Below are positions 1 to 9,454 of a stretch of DNA of 64,000 bases, piece after piece. The notes under the pieces are model-generated. The model saw nothing but the letters and a program-made list of their open reading frames with translations. It had not been told where the DNA came from and made no database searches. The position numbers and the translations under genes are program-made. The DNA comes from Symsagittifera roscoffensis (Eukaryota; Xenacoelomorpha; Acoela; Convolutidae), in the NCBI RefSeq assembly GCF_963678635.1, contig NC_087070.1, positions 22,495,419 through 22,559,418 of the forward strand. The letters are read 5' to 3'. Every line of letters starts with the position of its first letter. The first letter of the stretch is position 1.

Positions 1-197
1 AAGTCAACAGCGGCAGTGGAGTCTCCCGAAGAAATCTTGGAAGGGTCGCCGACGAGTTATGATGATCACAGCATAAATGTTGTTCAAGAAACGAAAGTGG
101 AGGAATACTAAATGTACGGGTGCTCAAAGCGTGTTTCATTAAATGAAGCTTTGAGATGAACTGAACTCGTGGAGAAGGCCGAACAGAGAGAGTTGCA

Positions 198-1016
198 GTG
201 GTTCAAGAGACAGAGGTGGACGAAGTAGTCGACAGCGACGCGATTCGATGGGAACGAACGAACGAAGAGATTGCGACAATGCAGGAAGAAGACGAAGCGA
301 TTGCGCAAGTATTCTACTGGGCAGGAACAGCAGACGAGATGAGCGATATGCCTTCATTGGGAAAGAAACTTAGTCCGAAGGAGCAGGCAATTCAGTACGG
401 ACCTGAGGCATTGGCGTACTGGTCGAGGTGGGATGAGTTGAGTATTCGGGAAGGAATACTTTACAAGAAATGGTTCCAGAGAGATGGGTCAGAGCCGACA
501 CTTTTGACGGTTGTTCCAGCAGTAGGACGAAGGGAGATCCTCGGACAGTTTGATTCAATGGAGACCAGAGAAGGACAGCTTGCAACCGAGAAGATGTTGG
601 CGAAGATACGACGACGATATTGGTGGCCGACGATGAAGAGGGATGTCGAAAAAAAAGCCCAGTGGTGCTTAACCCAAGCAGCACAAAGTGCCAGTGGGAA
701 AAGAAAGCGAGCTGCGGTTCAGGCCCCATTTGATCCCGGAATCAGATTTAATAAGATGGCAGTGGACATATTGGGTCCAATGACGATGGCGACGCGGACA
801 AGAGCAAAGCATGTATTGGCTATGACAGACATGTTCACGATGTATGCGACTGCAGTACCTCTTGTATCAACAGATGCATCAGACGTGGCTCAAGCAATTG
901 TGGAACATTGGGTACTGAAGTTTGGAACTCCCAATGCTTTGCGTACGGACCAGGGAAAAGTCTTTGGCAGTAAACTGATAAAGCAGATGTGCCGACTGTT
1001 GGGAATTGGGAATTGA
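198..1016 (+). pseudogene. Integrase zinc-binding and catalytic-core region, degenerate
   Basis: The open stretch begins with GTG and is part of a polyprotein, not a separate gene. Residues about 130-150 read TEKMLAKIRRRYWWPTMKRD, the classic Gypsy integrase stretch between the His pair and Cys pair of the HHCC domain. The histidines expected just before it are missing (LGQFDSMETREGQL) and only one Cys (C157) remains, so zinc binding is lost. The first core aspartate is in MAVDILGP (D190) and the second in LRTDQGKVFGS (D251). The frame breaks at the end (LLGIGN), before the catalytic glutamate. I read it as an inactivated integrase. Confidence 0.8.
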
Positions 1017-1019
1017 TGT

Positions 1020-1481
1020 AACCCCGACTTTGTCATACAAACCCGAAGGTAGAGAGCTGGCGATATAACGATAAGATGACGAAGGTGATTTCAAAGTACT
1101 GTGCGGAGAACCCATATACGAGGGATACGATGTTGCCGTATTTGAGTTTTGTGTACAACACGACTATTCATCGGACGACGGGAGCGACGCCATTCAGTCT
1201 GGTTCATGGTCAGGAATGCCAGTACCCCATTGACCTGTTGTACGCGAAACCTCACCACGAAGTGCTGACGAAGAATGGTTTTGCAGAGGAACTAGATGAG
1301 CACTTCCGAGATGCTCATAGCAGTGCCAGAGAAATCCTTGGGACGGATCAACGACGACAGGAGGATCAGTACTGGAAGAAAGATCATTGAGAACCATACG
1401 CAGCTGGAGATAAAGTCTGGGTGCGGGCGAAGGAAAAATTAAAGTCGAGGAAGCACTTTGATCCGTGGGAAGTACCTTATG
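1020..1481 (+). pseudogene. Integrase C-terminal half and SH3-like domain, frameshifted
   Basis: After a frame break near 1012 the integrase resumes as VTPTLSYKPEGRELAI, where functional Gypsy integrases have a GNG.VER-type catalytic Glu block, so the third catalytic residue region is altered. From 1076 to 1390 the frame is open and reads as the alpha-helical end of the core (YLSFVYNTTIHRTTGATPF, VHGQECQYPIDLLY), typical of Gypsy integrases. A TGA at 1388-1390 is followed in the same frame by EPYAAGDKVWVRAKEKLKSR, the SH3-like domain with its G-D-K-V-W-V core. The stretch then decays near 1481. Confidence 0.75.
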
Positions 1482-1649
1482 TCTGAAATGAACTAGAAGA
1501 TGGCAAAGGAGTCAACTCTTAGCAAAGTCAAGTTCTTGCACTTCAACATGCTGAAGCAATTCAAAGAAGAGTCGGCACAGTCAGATTAGGCTACTAGAAG
1601 CAAGCGACCGACACCCTAACGGTCGGTTAACTTCTTCGATGACCCGGAG

Positions 1650-2072
1650 ATGTATGATGAAGATGAGTTGTTATGGGCGAACAACGGGGAGGTTTTTAGT
1701 CATGACCCAGGCCCACGAGATATACCAGTGAGATTGTTGCCTGTGAGAAATCGAGCAGTCGAGCCACAATTTAATCCGCCCGGGAGAATTGTGCGAATTT
1801 GGGCGATGCCCGAACACTTCGCTGATCCACCACGAGTGATGCGAGAAGTGGCTAGGAGGGAAGAAGTTGCGATTGAGGCATACGATGCGACGGAGCTGGA
1901 GGCCAGAAGGGAAGAAGAGCACGCGAATATCCCCAGCAAAGCTGAAGGTAGACCTCCGGGTGAGCCGGCGATGGTTGATCCTGTGATGGAAGGGGGGACT
2001 ACAGATGTTGATAGACCAGTTCGAGTAAGGAGGCCTCCACTTATGTTTGGAATCGATGAATTTGTGAGTTAA
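1650..2072 (+). pseudogene. C-terminal tail of Gypsy pol polyprotein
   Basis: This is a 140-codon open stretch from ATG 1650 to TAA, rich in Arg, Glu and Pro. It ends with RPVRVRRPPLMFGIDEFVS, resembling the basic R-P-x-R-x-R-R-P-P tails that close many retrotransposon polyproteins. Its place right after the integrase supports that reading. The ATG is probably an internal methionine. There is no chromodomain signature. Confidence 0.55.
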
Positions 2073-5000
2073 AACTAGTTTTTCGGAAACTTTTTCGCTC
2101 AGCTCATATGTGCTTGTTCAATATCTTGGTGCGATCCCACCTCAAGGTATTGCTAAAACTTGCGTTATTGTTGATTATTAGCTGCGAGGAGTACATTTAT
2201 TAGCAGTTAAGTCCCCTAGTTAGAATTTCTGTAACAAATAGTGCTTACTAGTGATTCTGATTAATCATATGGGGACTGAATGAAGGGTCCGCGATTTTGC
2301 TTAGGGAAATGTAACTCGGAAATTAGGAAAATTTATGATAAGATGAGGCATTAGATAGGGCTAATCTAGTTTGGTTGAAAGACGGTGAGTTAAAATTTTG
2401 TCATTAGCATTATACGGGAGAATAATAGACTGGAAGGGAAGACTGTAGAATTGGTCATTAAGATTGTATCGTCATTAAGTTAAGTAAAACAGCAAACAAG
2501 GGGTCGAGTTCAAAATAGTTCATTCTTCGAAGATATTGTCCCTCCTATGCCAGAAAACAAAGTTTGACAAAATCGGCGAACCCCCCCCCCAAATCGGAAC
2601 TAAGAAAGCTTATGAATTTCAGAGGAGCGATACTAGAGATGATTTGACCCGGGCATACAAAAATCGGGACCCCTCGGATCATTGGGGGGCAAGTGATAAC
2701 GGTCGTCGGAAGTGTAAATGGCCCTATCAGAACTCGGAAACTAGCGGCGGTGTTGGGCTCAACTTCTAGTATGTTGTAGGCCTAGTTAAGGGGAGCTTAA
2801 ATTTGGGAATCCAGACCCCTCGGACCCCCACTTCCGGTTTTATGCTCTAAGTAAACAAACCCACCCCTAGCTTCCGGAAGTCATTTCTCGGCCTCCAATG
2901 ATTGCAGGGAGCTGAAACTTGGAGGGATGATAGATAGTGGCAAGATACATCTTGTATTATAGTAGGCAAGTAAGCAATTTACGCTAAAAAATGAGCGAGG
3001 GCATACCGATTTTATTGAGGCAATGGACATAAGATACAGACCTCGAAAAAAGACCCCTTGTGAGTGAAAACCCTCCGGTGACTCCTTCCGGTGTTAATAG
3101 CCTTTTCCCGGAAAAAGTGATAATGGACCTCAGAAAAGGTATAACTTGTGAAGTATTAATGGGAAATGAATGAAACTTGGTAGTTAGGACCCCCATGGGA
3201 TTCTGAACCCAAACATGAAAGCTTGACCCCGATTGACCCCTGGTTGACTTTAAGTTGAACTTTGGGCTTTTTGACCCAAAATTACGTGGAAAGCCCCAAG
3301 ATTAACACCGGAAAGTGGCATATTTCCCAACCCAACCCCTAGAAATGAGAATGAATAATCTTGCTAAAAATTGGGAGGAAAACTTATATATTGAGAACTA
3401 GAGCAGAAGCTGATAGAGATATAGCTTTTACATTGCAACCTTGGAGTAGAGGAATTAATTCAAAGTGGACTTGGTAAACATTGGGTTCAGTTTAGCTTGG
3501 CGAGTGATCAATTAATAGCAATTCAACTAGACTAAAGAAATGTAGTTTTAGAGAAAATTGATAATAGTGAGACCGTAGCATGAGAGTTTCCTAAATAGTA
3601 TGAATGGACGGAAATTTACTTGGCTCTCCTGAGGTGACTTTTTGGTTTAATTTGACCCCTAATAGACGAACTACGTTCCCCTGATAGCTAGAAGGTCGGG
3701 ATTGGAGTAGAGTACATATAGAAATTTTAGATGCCTGAAACTAGTTAGCTACCCATGAAAAGGGCCTCCCCCTACCCTTGGGAGGTCGGAACGTTAACGG
3801 GATATTTAAAATAAAGACCTTGGGAGGGTCACTGAGTAAATATAGCATGGTTTGGAGGTTGAGCTGAACTCGAGAGCTGAAGTTCACAGAGTTCAGGAGT
3901 TGGTTGATTAGAATCGTATGACATTTGTTTGCATGGTCAAATTGTGACAGCTACCGCATAGCGGGTAACTAATAAGCGTGAAAAGATTGATAAAACAAAA
4001 CGAAGTTGACACGTGGCAGAGTTGACAGGGGGAGGGATATAGCCTTAAACATGTGCGGACGGCTGATTTAGGCGGATGTCAGGACTGGTAGGGATTGGCG
4101 TGACTTAACTAAAACTAAGTGAAAAGAAAGATCAGGAATTGGAGGGTACCGGAGAGCCTGCAGGAGGCAGAAGAAATATTGCGAGCGAATGGAATAGTTG
4201 GTTCTCAGTTAGTTTGAGAACAGTTTGGGCTACAAGCTAAGGTAGCCGCTTGATTCTCAAACTAAAGTGAGAACGAGTTGGAAGACTTGTTAATGTGAAT
4301 GTAGATTAGTTAGTGAATATTAGTTAGGCTATCTAGAGGATAGCGGAATCGTGGTTGAACGATTGAGATTTAAAGAAGTTCTCGAGGAGAACGTTAGTTA
4401 GTAGTAAAGTGTTAATTGAACTGCAGAAGGCAGTTGGTTTAAATAATAGTATTCGCGATCCCTTTTCTTTAATTGAATGATTATTTATTTTTCGGCCAAT
4501 TATAGGCTTCTCTGTGTTTGGTTATGTTCATTTCTTTATTCATTCTTATTATTGGAATTGTTGATGCGACCAATTTTTGATTGACGTGTGAGATACAATC
4601 GGAAGAGCACGAATCACGGGGCGAGCAGCACAGTACAGTACAGAGCAGCCAACCAGCAAATCAACCCTTATGGGATTGTGAACAATACTGGGAATCGGTT
4701 GCTTCGCCGACCTCAGTACCAAAGGGAACATATTGCGGCGGTGTGAAATAGCGAGCAAGACCGGCCTAGAGATATTGTGAATTCCCCCACGTTTACAGAT
4801 CCCAAAGCTAAGTACTTTGACGTGTTGAAATTAGGTAATGAATTTGTTCTTGAGCTCCATTTCAGCTGTGTGTCTGAAAAAATAAGTGAAAATTGAAAAT
4901 GAAAAGATAGATCTAGTAAAAACTTTTGAAAACAAAAAAAGCTTCATGTGAGTGCATAGAATTGTTACGCGTCAACACAATTGGTTTTCAATCATTTCGT

Positions 5001-6472
5001 ACGTTTGAAAAACTTGAATAGATCAAGTCAACTGTTAGTCGAGTATCGAAACAAATATACAGTTGAAAAAGTACAAGCTAGCGTGTCTAAGCTCAAACAT
5101 TTAAACCTGATTATTTGGGAAAATTTATGCAGTCATCATTTCAAAATCGCTAGATAAAAGAAACAAGAATAGGAATAACTCCTACTGAATAACACTCATA
5201 AATTGATTGAATAAGCAGTTTCACTGGCCAAAAAATTTTGCAACGTTTTTTGATTTTTGTGTCTTATTAGAAAGCAAAAAATATCATCAGCATTAAAACT
5301 CAATTTGAAGTTAATTTTAGTTTCACCTGCACGCATACAGTAAAAGAAATCATTAAAAAAATTTTCGAGCGGAATCCAAGTTGATGTACTTAAGTATTTC
5401 ATTATTTTAAAATACCTAAGAAAAATAACAGAAACTGCTTTTCTTCTTCTTATCATTTTTCAATCGAATGCTAAAAAAAGGAATTCACTCTAGAAAAGCA
5501 TTCAAAATTTGATTTTCAGACAAACAAACTCAAATCGATATCATAGGAAAGGCGCATTAAAGACAGGAACAAAAAAATGTTGACTTCATAAACTCATGTT
5601 AGCCTTACTTCTCACAATTTATTTTTTTAATCTCTAACAAAAAAAATTTTTTTTCAATTATCTCACCCTTGAAACTTCATAATTTTCTCTAATGAACAGA
5701 TGTCGATTTTTAGTGCATTTACGAAATTTACGTCTTTCTTTCATTAAGGACATTAACATCAGAGACAAGGTTGATAAAACCAGATGTTGTACCTACAGTA
5801 ATGGCGTATGCAGAATCGGCAATTGCAAAAGAAGTTCGCAAAATCTCCGACGCCCAACTCATGTCCACGATGTGGGACTGTTAACAAGTCTGCAGTAATT
5901 GAAATCAACGTATCTGGGTTAGCTGAAATCCAAATTGGTGTGAAAGACAAAAGCTAATGGTGGCCAAGGTATTACGTTATTAAATCTATCCAAGACGTCT
6001 ACTTATATCGAATGTCCTAAAATTCAACTAAGCAACTGCTATTCCCTTCTTACACTCTAATTGGTAAACCATTTTAGATTTCAGCTCGTCTGGAATACCT
6101 CATTTTAATGATGGCTCAAACACTTTCGAATTCGGAATCTTGAACACTATCTGTGCGGTGGCGATATTCCGCACTTTCTTCGCAAAAGTTTCAGAGTGGT
6201 TACCGCGATATTGAATAAACAGCGTTGCTGGTACTAAATGCTAGCAAAAGAGCTCTTTTGTCAACCTCCTTCAGATGCTAATTTTCACCCCCTATGATCT
6301 TTTATAGACGCAACCCGAGGCGCAAACCGAGACGAAGACAAACTCCGGAAGACACGGTGAACAAATCCTTCAATTCCAGTCGTTTTATACTGAAGTGGAG
6401 CACAACTCCTAAATTTCAAAATGATACCTGTATCTGTTAGTTTTTGACAGCATCCACGACTCTGAAGCCCGA
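2073..6472. other. About 4.4 kb without a supported gene
   Basis: The first part (to about 4480) follows the Gypsy pol tail and is relatively GC-rich, with repeated GACCCC-type strings and a C10 run near 2581. It is probably the 3' untranslated region and LTR of that element, but with no second copy in the window I cannot place LTR ends. From 4480 the base composition shifts to AT-rich and nothing is recognisable. A short coding-like stretch near 5795-5880 (frame +, ...AYAESAIAKEVRKISDAQLM) has no family I recognise. Bases 6285-6470 share no clear motif with known elements. Confidence 0.4.
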
Positions 6473-6910
6473 AGTGCAAAAATTCCAGTGAACCAGAACC
6501 CTGCATCTGGTGTTTAACAGTGAAGCGTAAGTGAGAAAGCAGCTTGAAAAACTTTACAGTCTCCTTTTTTATATCAACATACAAGGAGGGAAATTTTCTA
6601 AGCTTGTGGTTCTGGATCATTTTCTTTCCTCGCAATGACTTTTTAAAATCAGAGCAGTTCGAGTGTTTCTTAAAAGTCCGCGTCCTACATTTGCCAAATA
6701 TAATTTGATACTAGTTGAAAATTGAATCAAATATATGAATATTTTAAAAAATAGAAAAAACTGTCGGAAACTTTTGTCAACAATTTTTTTAAAATGACTG
6801 CATAATATCAGCTGTAAGCTCAAAAAATGTTCTTTTTTTTTGCAAAATGTGTTTGGCACTTATGATTTCTGTTCAGTCTGTAATTATTAGTTAAGCTTTT
6901 AAACTTGAAG

Positions 6911-7345
6911 ATGCAAGCAATAAAATACGAGCAAAAACCCTTGTTTCCTTTACAATTTCAACGCATTCTATCTAGGGTTAAGAAGCACCAGAAAAAAGAA
7001 ACTCCTCGCTTTTGTAAACAATTCTGTATAAAGACAAATTTAGCACGGCTCTTGTTAAACAAGAAAAAGAAAAAAACAACAACAACCACACCAAAATTGA
7101 CAACTATTGCAACTATTGCAAATATTGCAACTATTACAACTATTGCAACTTTTTCAACTATTGCAACTATTGCAACTATTGCAACTATTGCAACTATTGC
7201 AACTATTGCAACAACTGCAACTATTGCAACTATTGCAACTATTATAACTATTGCAACAATAGCAACTATCGCAACTATTGCAACTATTGCAAATATTGCA
7301 ACTATTGCAACTATTGAGGAGTTTGTCAACCCCGACAGGAAATGA
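6911..7345 (+). CDS. ORF1-like protein with Thr-Ile-Ala repeat tract (copy 1)
   Basis: The open frame starts at ATG 6911; an in-frame TTG lies two codons upstream. The first ~55 residues are basic (KKHQKKETPRF, LLNKKKKKTTTTT). Then come about 24 units of Thr-Ile-Ala with variants (Asn, Thr-Thr, Phe-Ser), closing with EEFVNPDRK. The tract is encoded by the 9-bp repeat aactattgc. The stop TGA overlaps the next ATG as ATGA (7342-7345), and the same arrangement exists in copy 3. A basic N-terminus fits a nucleic-acid-binding ORF1 of a non-LTR element. Because the repeat unit lacks stops in several frames, openness alone is weak evidence. The function is unknown. Confidence 0.4.
   Translation: MQAIKYEQKPLFPLQFQRILSRVKKHQKKETPRFCKQFCIKTNLARLLLNKKKKKTTTTTPKLTTIATIANIATITTIATFSTIATIATIATIATIATIATTATIATIATIITIATIATIATIATIANIATIATIEEFVNPDRK
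7102..7316 (+). repeat. 9-bp minisatellite (aactattgc)n, about 24 units
   Basis: Tandem 9-mers, mostly aactattgc, with variants such as aaatattgc, aactattac, aacaactgc, aacaatagc and one aactttttc. In the ORF1 frame they code Thr-Ile-Ala. The opposite strand is also open as Val-Ala-Ile repeats, which is a consequence of the periodicity. Confidence 0.95.
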
Positions 7346-7768
7346 TGAGGAGAAGCGACAGAGCGATAAGACCGCCGTCTTATTTTGGTTTTCGTGATCA
7401 CTCGGAAGAAAATCCAAAAGAGGACACCGTTTCTGCGTCGCAGAGATTTAGTGACGATGAACAAGAGGATTCATACAGCGAAACCAAAGACAAAATAGAA
7501 AATGAAGAACAACATACTGGGGCGACTCAACAGCTTCTTGTTATGACCTTCAGTGAGCAAGACCATTATCCTGTCGTACCCATTACAGAAAACGTCACAA
7601 ACTGTTTGTTTGACGCCTTTGGAGGGTCTCTCGACAGATCTAAGGAAGTTCAAGAAACTGAATGGGGGAACAGATGGACTGTGAGTGTGAACCTCCAAGG
7701 CAAACTGTATTTAGTCCCGGGGGGAAACATTGGCGGTAAATACGTTGATCTTTTAACGAAAGAAGTCT
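7342..7768 (+). pseudogene. Start of the RLE-element pol ORF, truncated (copy 1)
   Basis: Begins MMRRSDRAIRPPSYFGFRD at the ATGA overlap. It matches the start of the pol frame at 9451 almost base for base to ...YVDLLTKEV. At 7768 the sequence switches to leader DNA of copy 2, so the remaining ~100 bases of open frame (to 7872) are foreign to this ORF. Unlike copy 3, this copy still has the unshifted reading LVPGGNIGGKYVDLLTKE, which shows that copy 3 lost one base near 9830. Confidence 0.6.
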
Positions 7769-8212
7769 TTTGGCAGCTTGAAAAACTTTACAGTCTCCTT
7801 TTTTATATCAACATACAAGAAGGGAAATTTTCTAAGCTTGTGGTTCTGGATCATTTTCTTTCCTCGCAATGACTTTTTTAAAATCAGAGCAGTTCGAGTG
7901 TTTCTTAAAAGTCCGCGTCCTACATTTGCCAAATATAATTTGATACTAGTTGAAAATTGAATCAAATATATGAATATTTTAAAAAATAGAAAAAACTGTC
8001 GGAAACTTTTGTCGACAATTTTTTTAAAATGACTGCATAATATCAGCTGTAAACTGAAAAATGTTCTTTTTTTTTGCAAAATGTGTTTGGCACTTATGAT
8101 TTCTGTTCAGTCTGTAAATATTAGTTAAGCTTTTAAACTCGAAGATGCAAGCATAAAAATACGAGCGAAAACCTTTGTTTCCTTTACAATTTCAACGCAT
8201 TCTATTTAGGGT
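7769..8212 (+). mobile_element. RLE-type non-LTR element, copy 2 (leader only)
   Basis: Leader sequence running from GGCAGCTTGAAAAACTT to ...attctatttagggttaagga. It is near-identical to 6537-6985 and similar to 8660-9125. It ends where a minus-strand LINE fragment begins (8213). No ORF1 or pol follows. Confidence 0.7.
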
Positions 8213-8581
8213 TAAGGAGCAACAAATCGAGTTTTTTCAAGCCTTGTCTTGAGGGAGCTGAGCAGTGTGTTCTCTAGAGTAGTATTGGCAATAGAATAGA
8301 CTCGTAGGCAGTAGAAAGATCTGTTCACTTTTTTCAGGCGTTCATATATGTGAGTCCTGCTATTCAGGTTTTGGCTGACAAAAACTCCTAGGTCTTTTAT
8401 ACTTGTTTTTTGCTGAAGAGTGATTCTATTTAGAATCAGATTGTTCAAATTTCCTCTAAATTTAGTTTGTGCGCATTTGTCTATTGCTAATTGCATATCG
8501 TTTCCATGACCCCAATTTTGAAATTCCGTTAATTCGCGCTGAACTTCATCATTTGTTTTGCTGAGGGCCAGGATTTTCAGG
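8213..8581 (-). pseudogene. APE-type LINE pol fragment (RT thumb region)
   Basis: The minus strand codes TNDEVQRELTEFQNWGHGND, MQLAIDKCAQTKFRG and SIKDLGVFVSQNLNSRTHIY. This is the block after the FADD box of Jockey/CR1-type reverse transcriptases (N.M.L..DKC, followed by KDLGV and an imported-helix segment). It is the same family as the minus-strand LINE at 12708-15225 (compare 12970-13330). It sits between copies 2 and 3 of the RLE element, so it inserted into, or was moved with, that array. Confidence 0.75.
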
Positions 8582-9055
8582 TGCAAAAATTCCAGTGAAC
8601 CAGAACCCTGCATCTGGTGTTTAGCAGTGAAGCGTAAGTGAGAACAAAGTATTTTGGCAGCTTGAACAACTTTTTCAGGGTCACTGTTTACGGTCTCCTT
8701 TCTTATATCAACATACAGGAGGCAAATTCTCTAAGCTTGTGGTTCTGGATCATTTTCTTTTTAAATTTTCTTTAGCAATGACTTTTTTTTTAAATCAGAG
8801 CAGTTCGAGTGTTTCTTAAAAAACCGCGTCCTATATTTGCCAAATTTAATTTGATACTAGTTGATAATTGAATCAAATAAATGAATATTTTTAAAAATAG
8901 AAAAAACTGTCAAAAACTTTTGTCGACAATTTTAAAAAATCACTGCATAATATCCGCTGTAAGTTAAAAATGTTTCTTTTTTTTTTGCAAAATGTGTTTG
9001 GCACTTATGATTTCTGTTCAGTCTGTAATTATTAATTAAGCTTTTAAACTTGAAG

Positions 9056-9454
9056 ATGCAAGCAATAAAATACGAGCAAAAACCCTTGTTTCCTTTACAA
9101 TTTCAACGCATTCTATCTAGGGTTAAGAAGCACCAGAAAAAAGTAACTCCTCGCTTTTGTAAACAATTCTGTATAAAGACAAATTTAGCACGTGTCTTGT
9201 TAAACAAGAAAAAGAAAAAAACATCAACAACCACACCAAAATTGACAACTATTGCAACTATTGCAAATATTGCAACTATTACAACTATTGCAACTTTTTC
9301 AACTATTGCAACTATTGCAACTATTGCAACTATTGCAACAACTGCAACTATTGCAACTATTGCAACTATTATAATTATTGCAACAATAGCAACTATCGAA
9401 AATAATGCAACTATTGCAACTATCGAGGAGTTTGTCAACCCCGACACGAAATGA
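9056..9454 (+). CDS. ORF1-like protein with Thr-Ile-Ala repeat tract (copy 3)
   Basis: Same organisation as 6911-7345: basic N-terminus (RVKKHQKKVTPRF), then about 20 Thr-Ile-Ala units and EEFVNPDTK before a TGA that overlaps the next ATG (ATGA, 9451-9454). The repeat tract is 36 bp shorter than in copy 1, exactly four 9-bp units, so the frame is kept. A few units have changed (IENNATIATI). The protein may be a nucleic-acid-binding partner of the pol protein; no known domain is visible. Confidence 0.4.
   Translation: MQAIKYEQKPLFPLQFQRILSRVKKHQKKVTPRFCKQFCIKTNLARVLLNKKKKKTSTTTPKLTTIATIANIATITTIATFSTIATIATIATIATTATIATIATIIIIATIATIENNATIATIEEFVNPDTK
9247..9425 (+). repeat. 9-bp minisatellite (aactattgc)n, about 20 units
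   Basis: Second array of the same 9-mer, inside the ORF1 of copy 3, with degenerate units near the 3' end (gaaaataatgc). It differs from the array at 7102-7316 by loss or gain of four units. Confidence 0.95.

Larger units (their letters stand above)
1..2072 (+). pseudogene. Ty3/Gypsy pol remnant (RNase H-integrase linker to pol C-terminus)
   Basis: The 3' part of a Ty3/Gypsy-type polyprotein is spread over several frames. Bases 1-111 are open in frame 1 and end in TAA. They share the pattern VQET.V(E/D)E with the start of the integrase block that follows, so they look like the linker between RNase H and integrase or a small duplication of it. Integrase zinc-binding and core regions, an SH3-like C-terminal domain and a charged tail follow in the expected order. 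At least three frame breaks (near 1012, 1060 and 1390) and stops separate the parts. No gag, protease or RT lies upstream because the window starts inside the element. The family differs from the Gypsy element at 22-43 kb. Confidence 0.8.
6473..7768 (+). mobile_element. RLE-type non-LTR element, copy 1 (5' part only)
   Basis: This region matches the 5' half of the long copy at 8582-12700: leader (6473-6910), the Thr-Ile-Ala repeat ORF and the start of the next ORF. Similarity stops abruptly after ...ACGAAAGAAGTCT at 7768. There copy 2 begins in the middle of the leader, so copy 1 has lost the whole RT part. The leader recurs at 7769-8212 and 8582-9050. Confidence 0.75.

Noticed and set aside
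4549-4758. Minus-strand 69-codon frame near 4.6 kb
   Set aside because: No motif, no splice context; probably chance within GC-richer DNA of the Gypsy 3' region.
7102-7316. CRISPR-like array or antifreeze-type Thr-Ala repeat protein
   Set aside because: There are no spacers, so it is a simple minisatellite. The unit is Thr-Ile-Ala inside a retrotransposon, without signal peptide, so an ice-binding protein is not supported.
6958-7464. Long minus-strand open frame of Val-Ala-Ile repeats opposite the minisatellite (also 9103-9573)
   Set aside because: A 9-bp repeat without stop complements is open on both strands automatically. The flanking codons on the minus strand are unrelated to any protein pattern, and the plus frame has the conserved ATGA junction.
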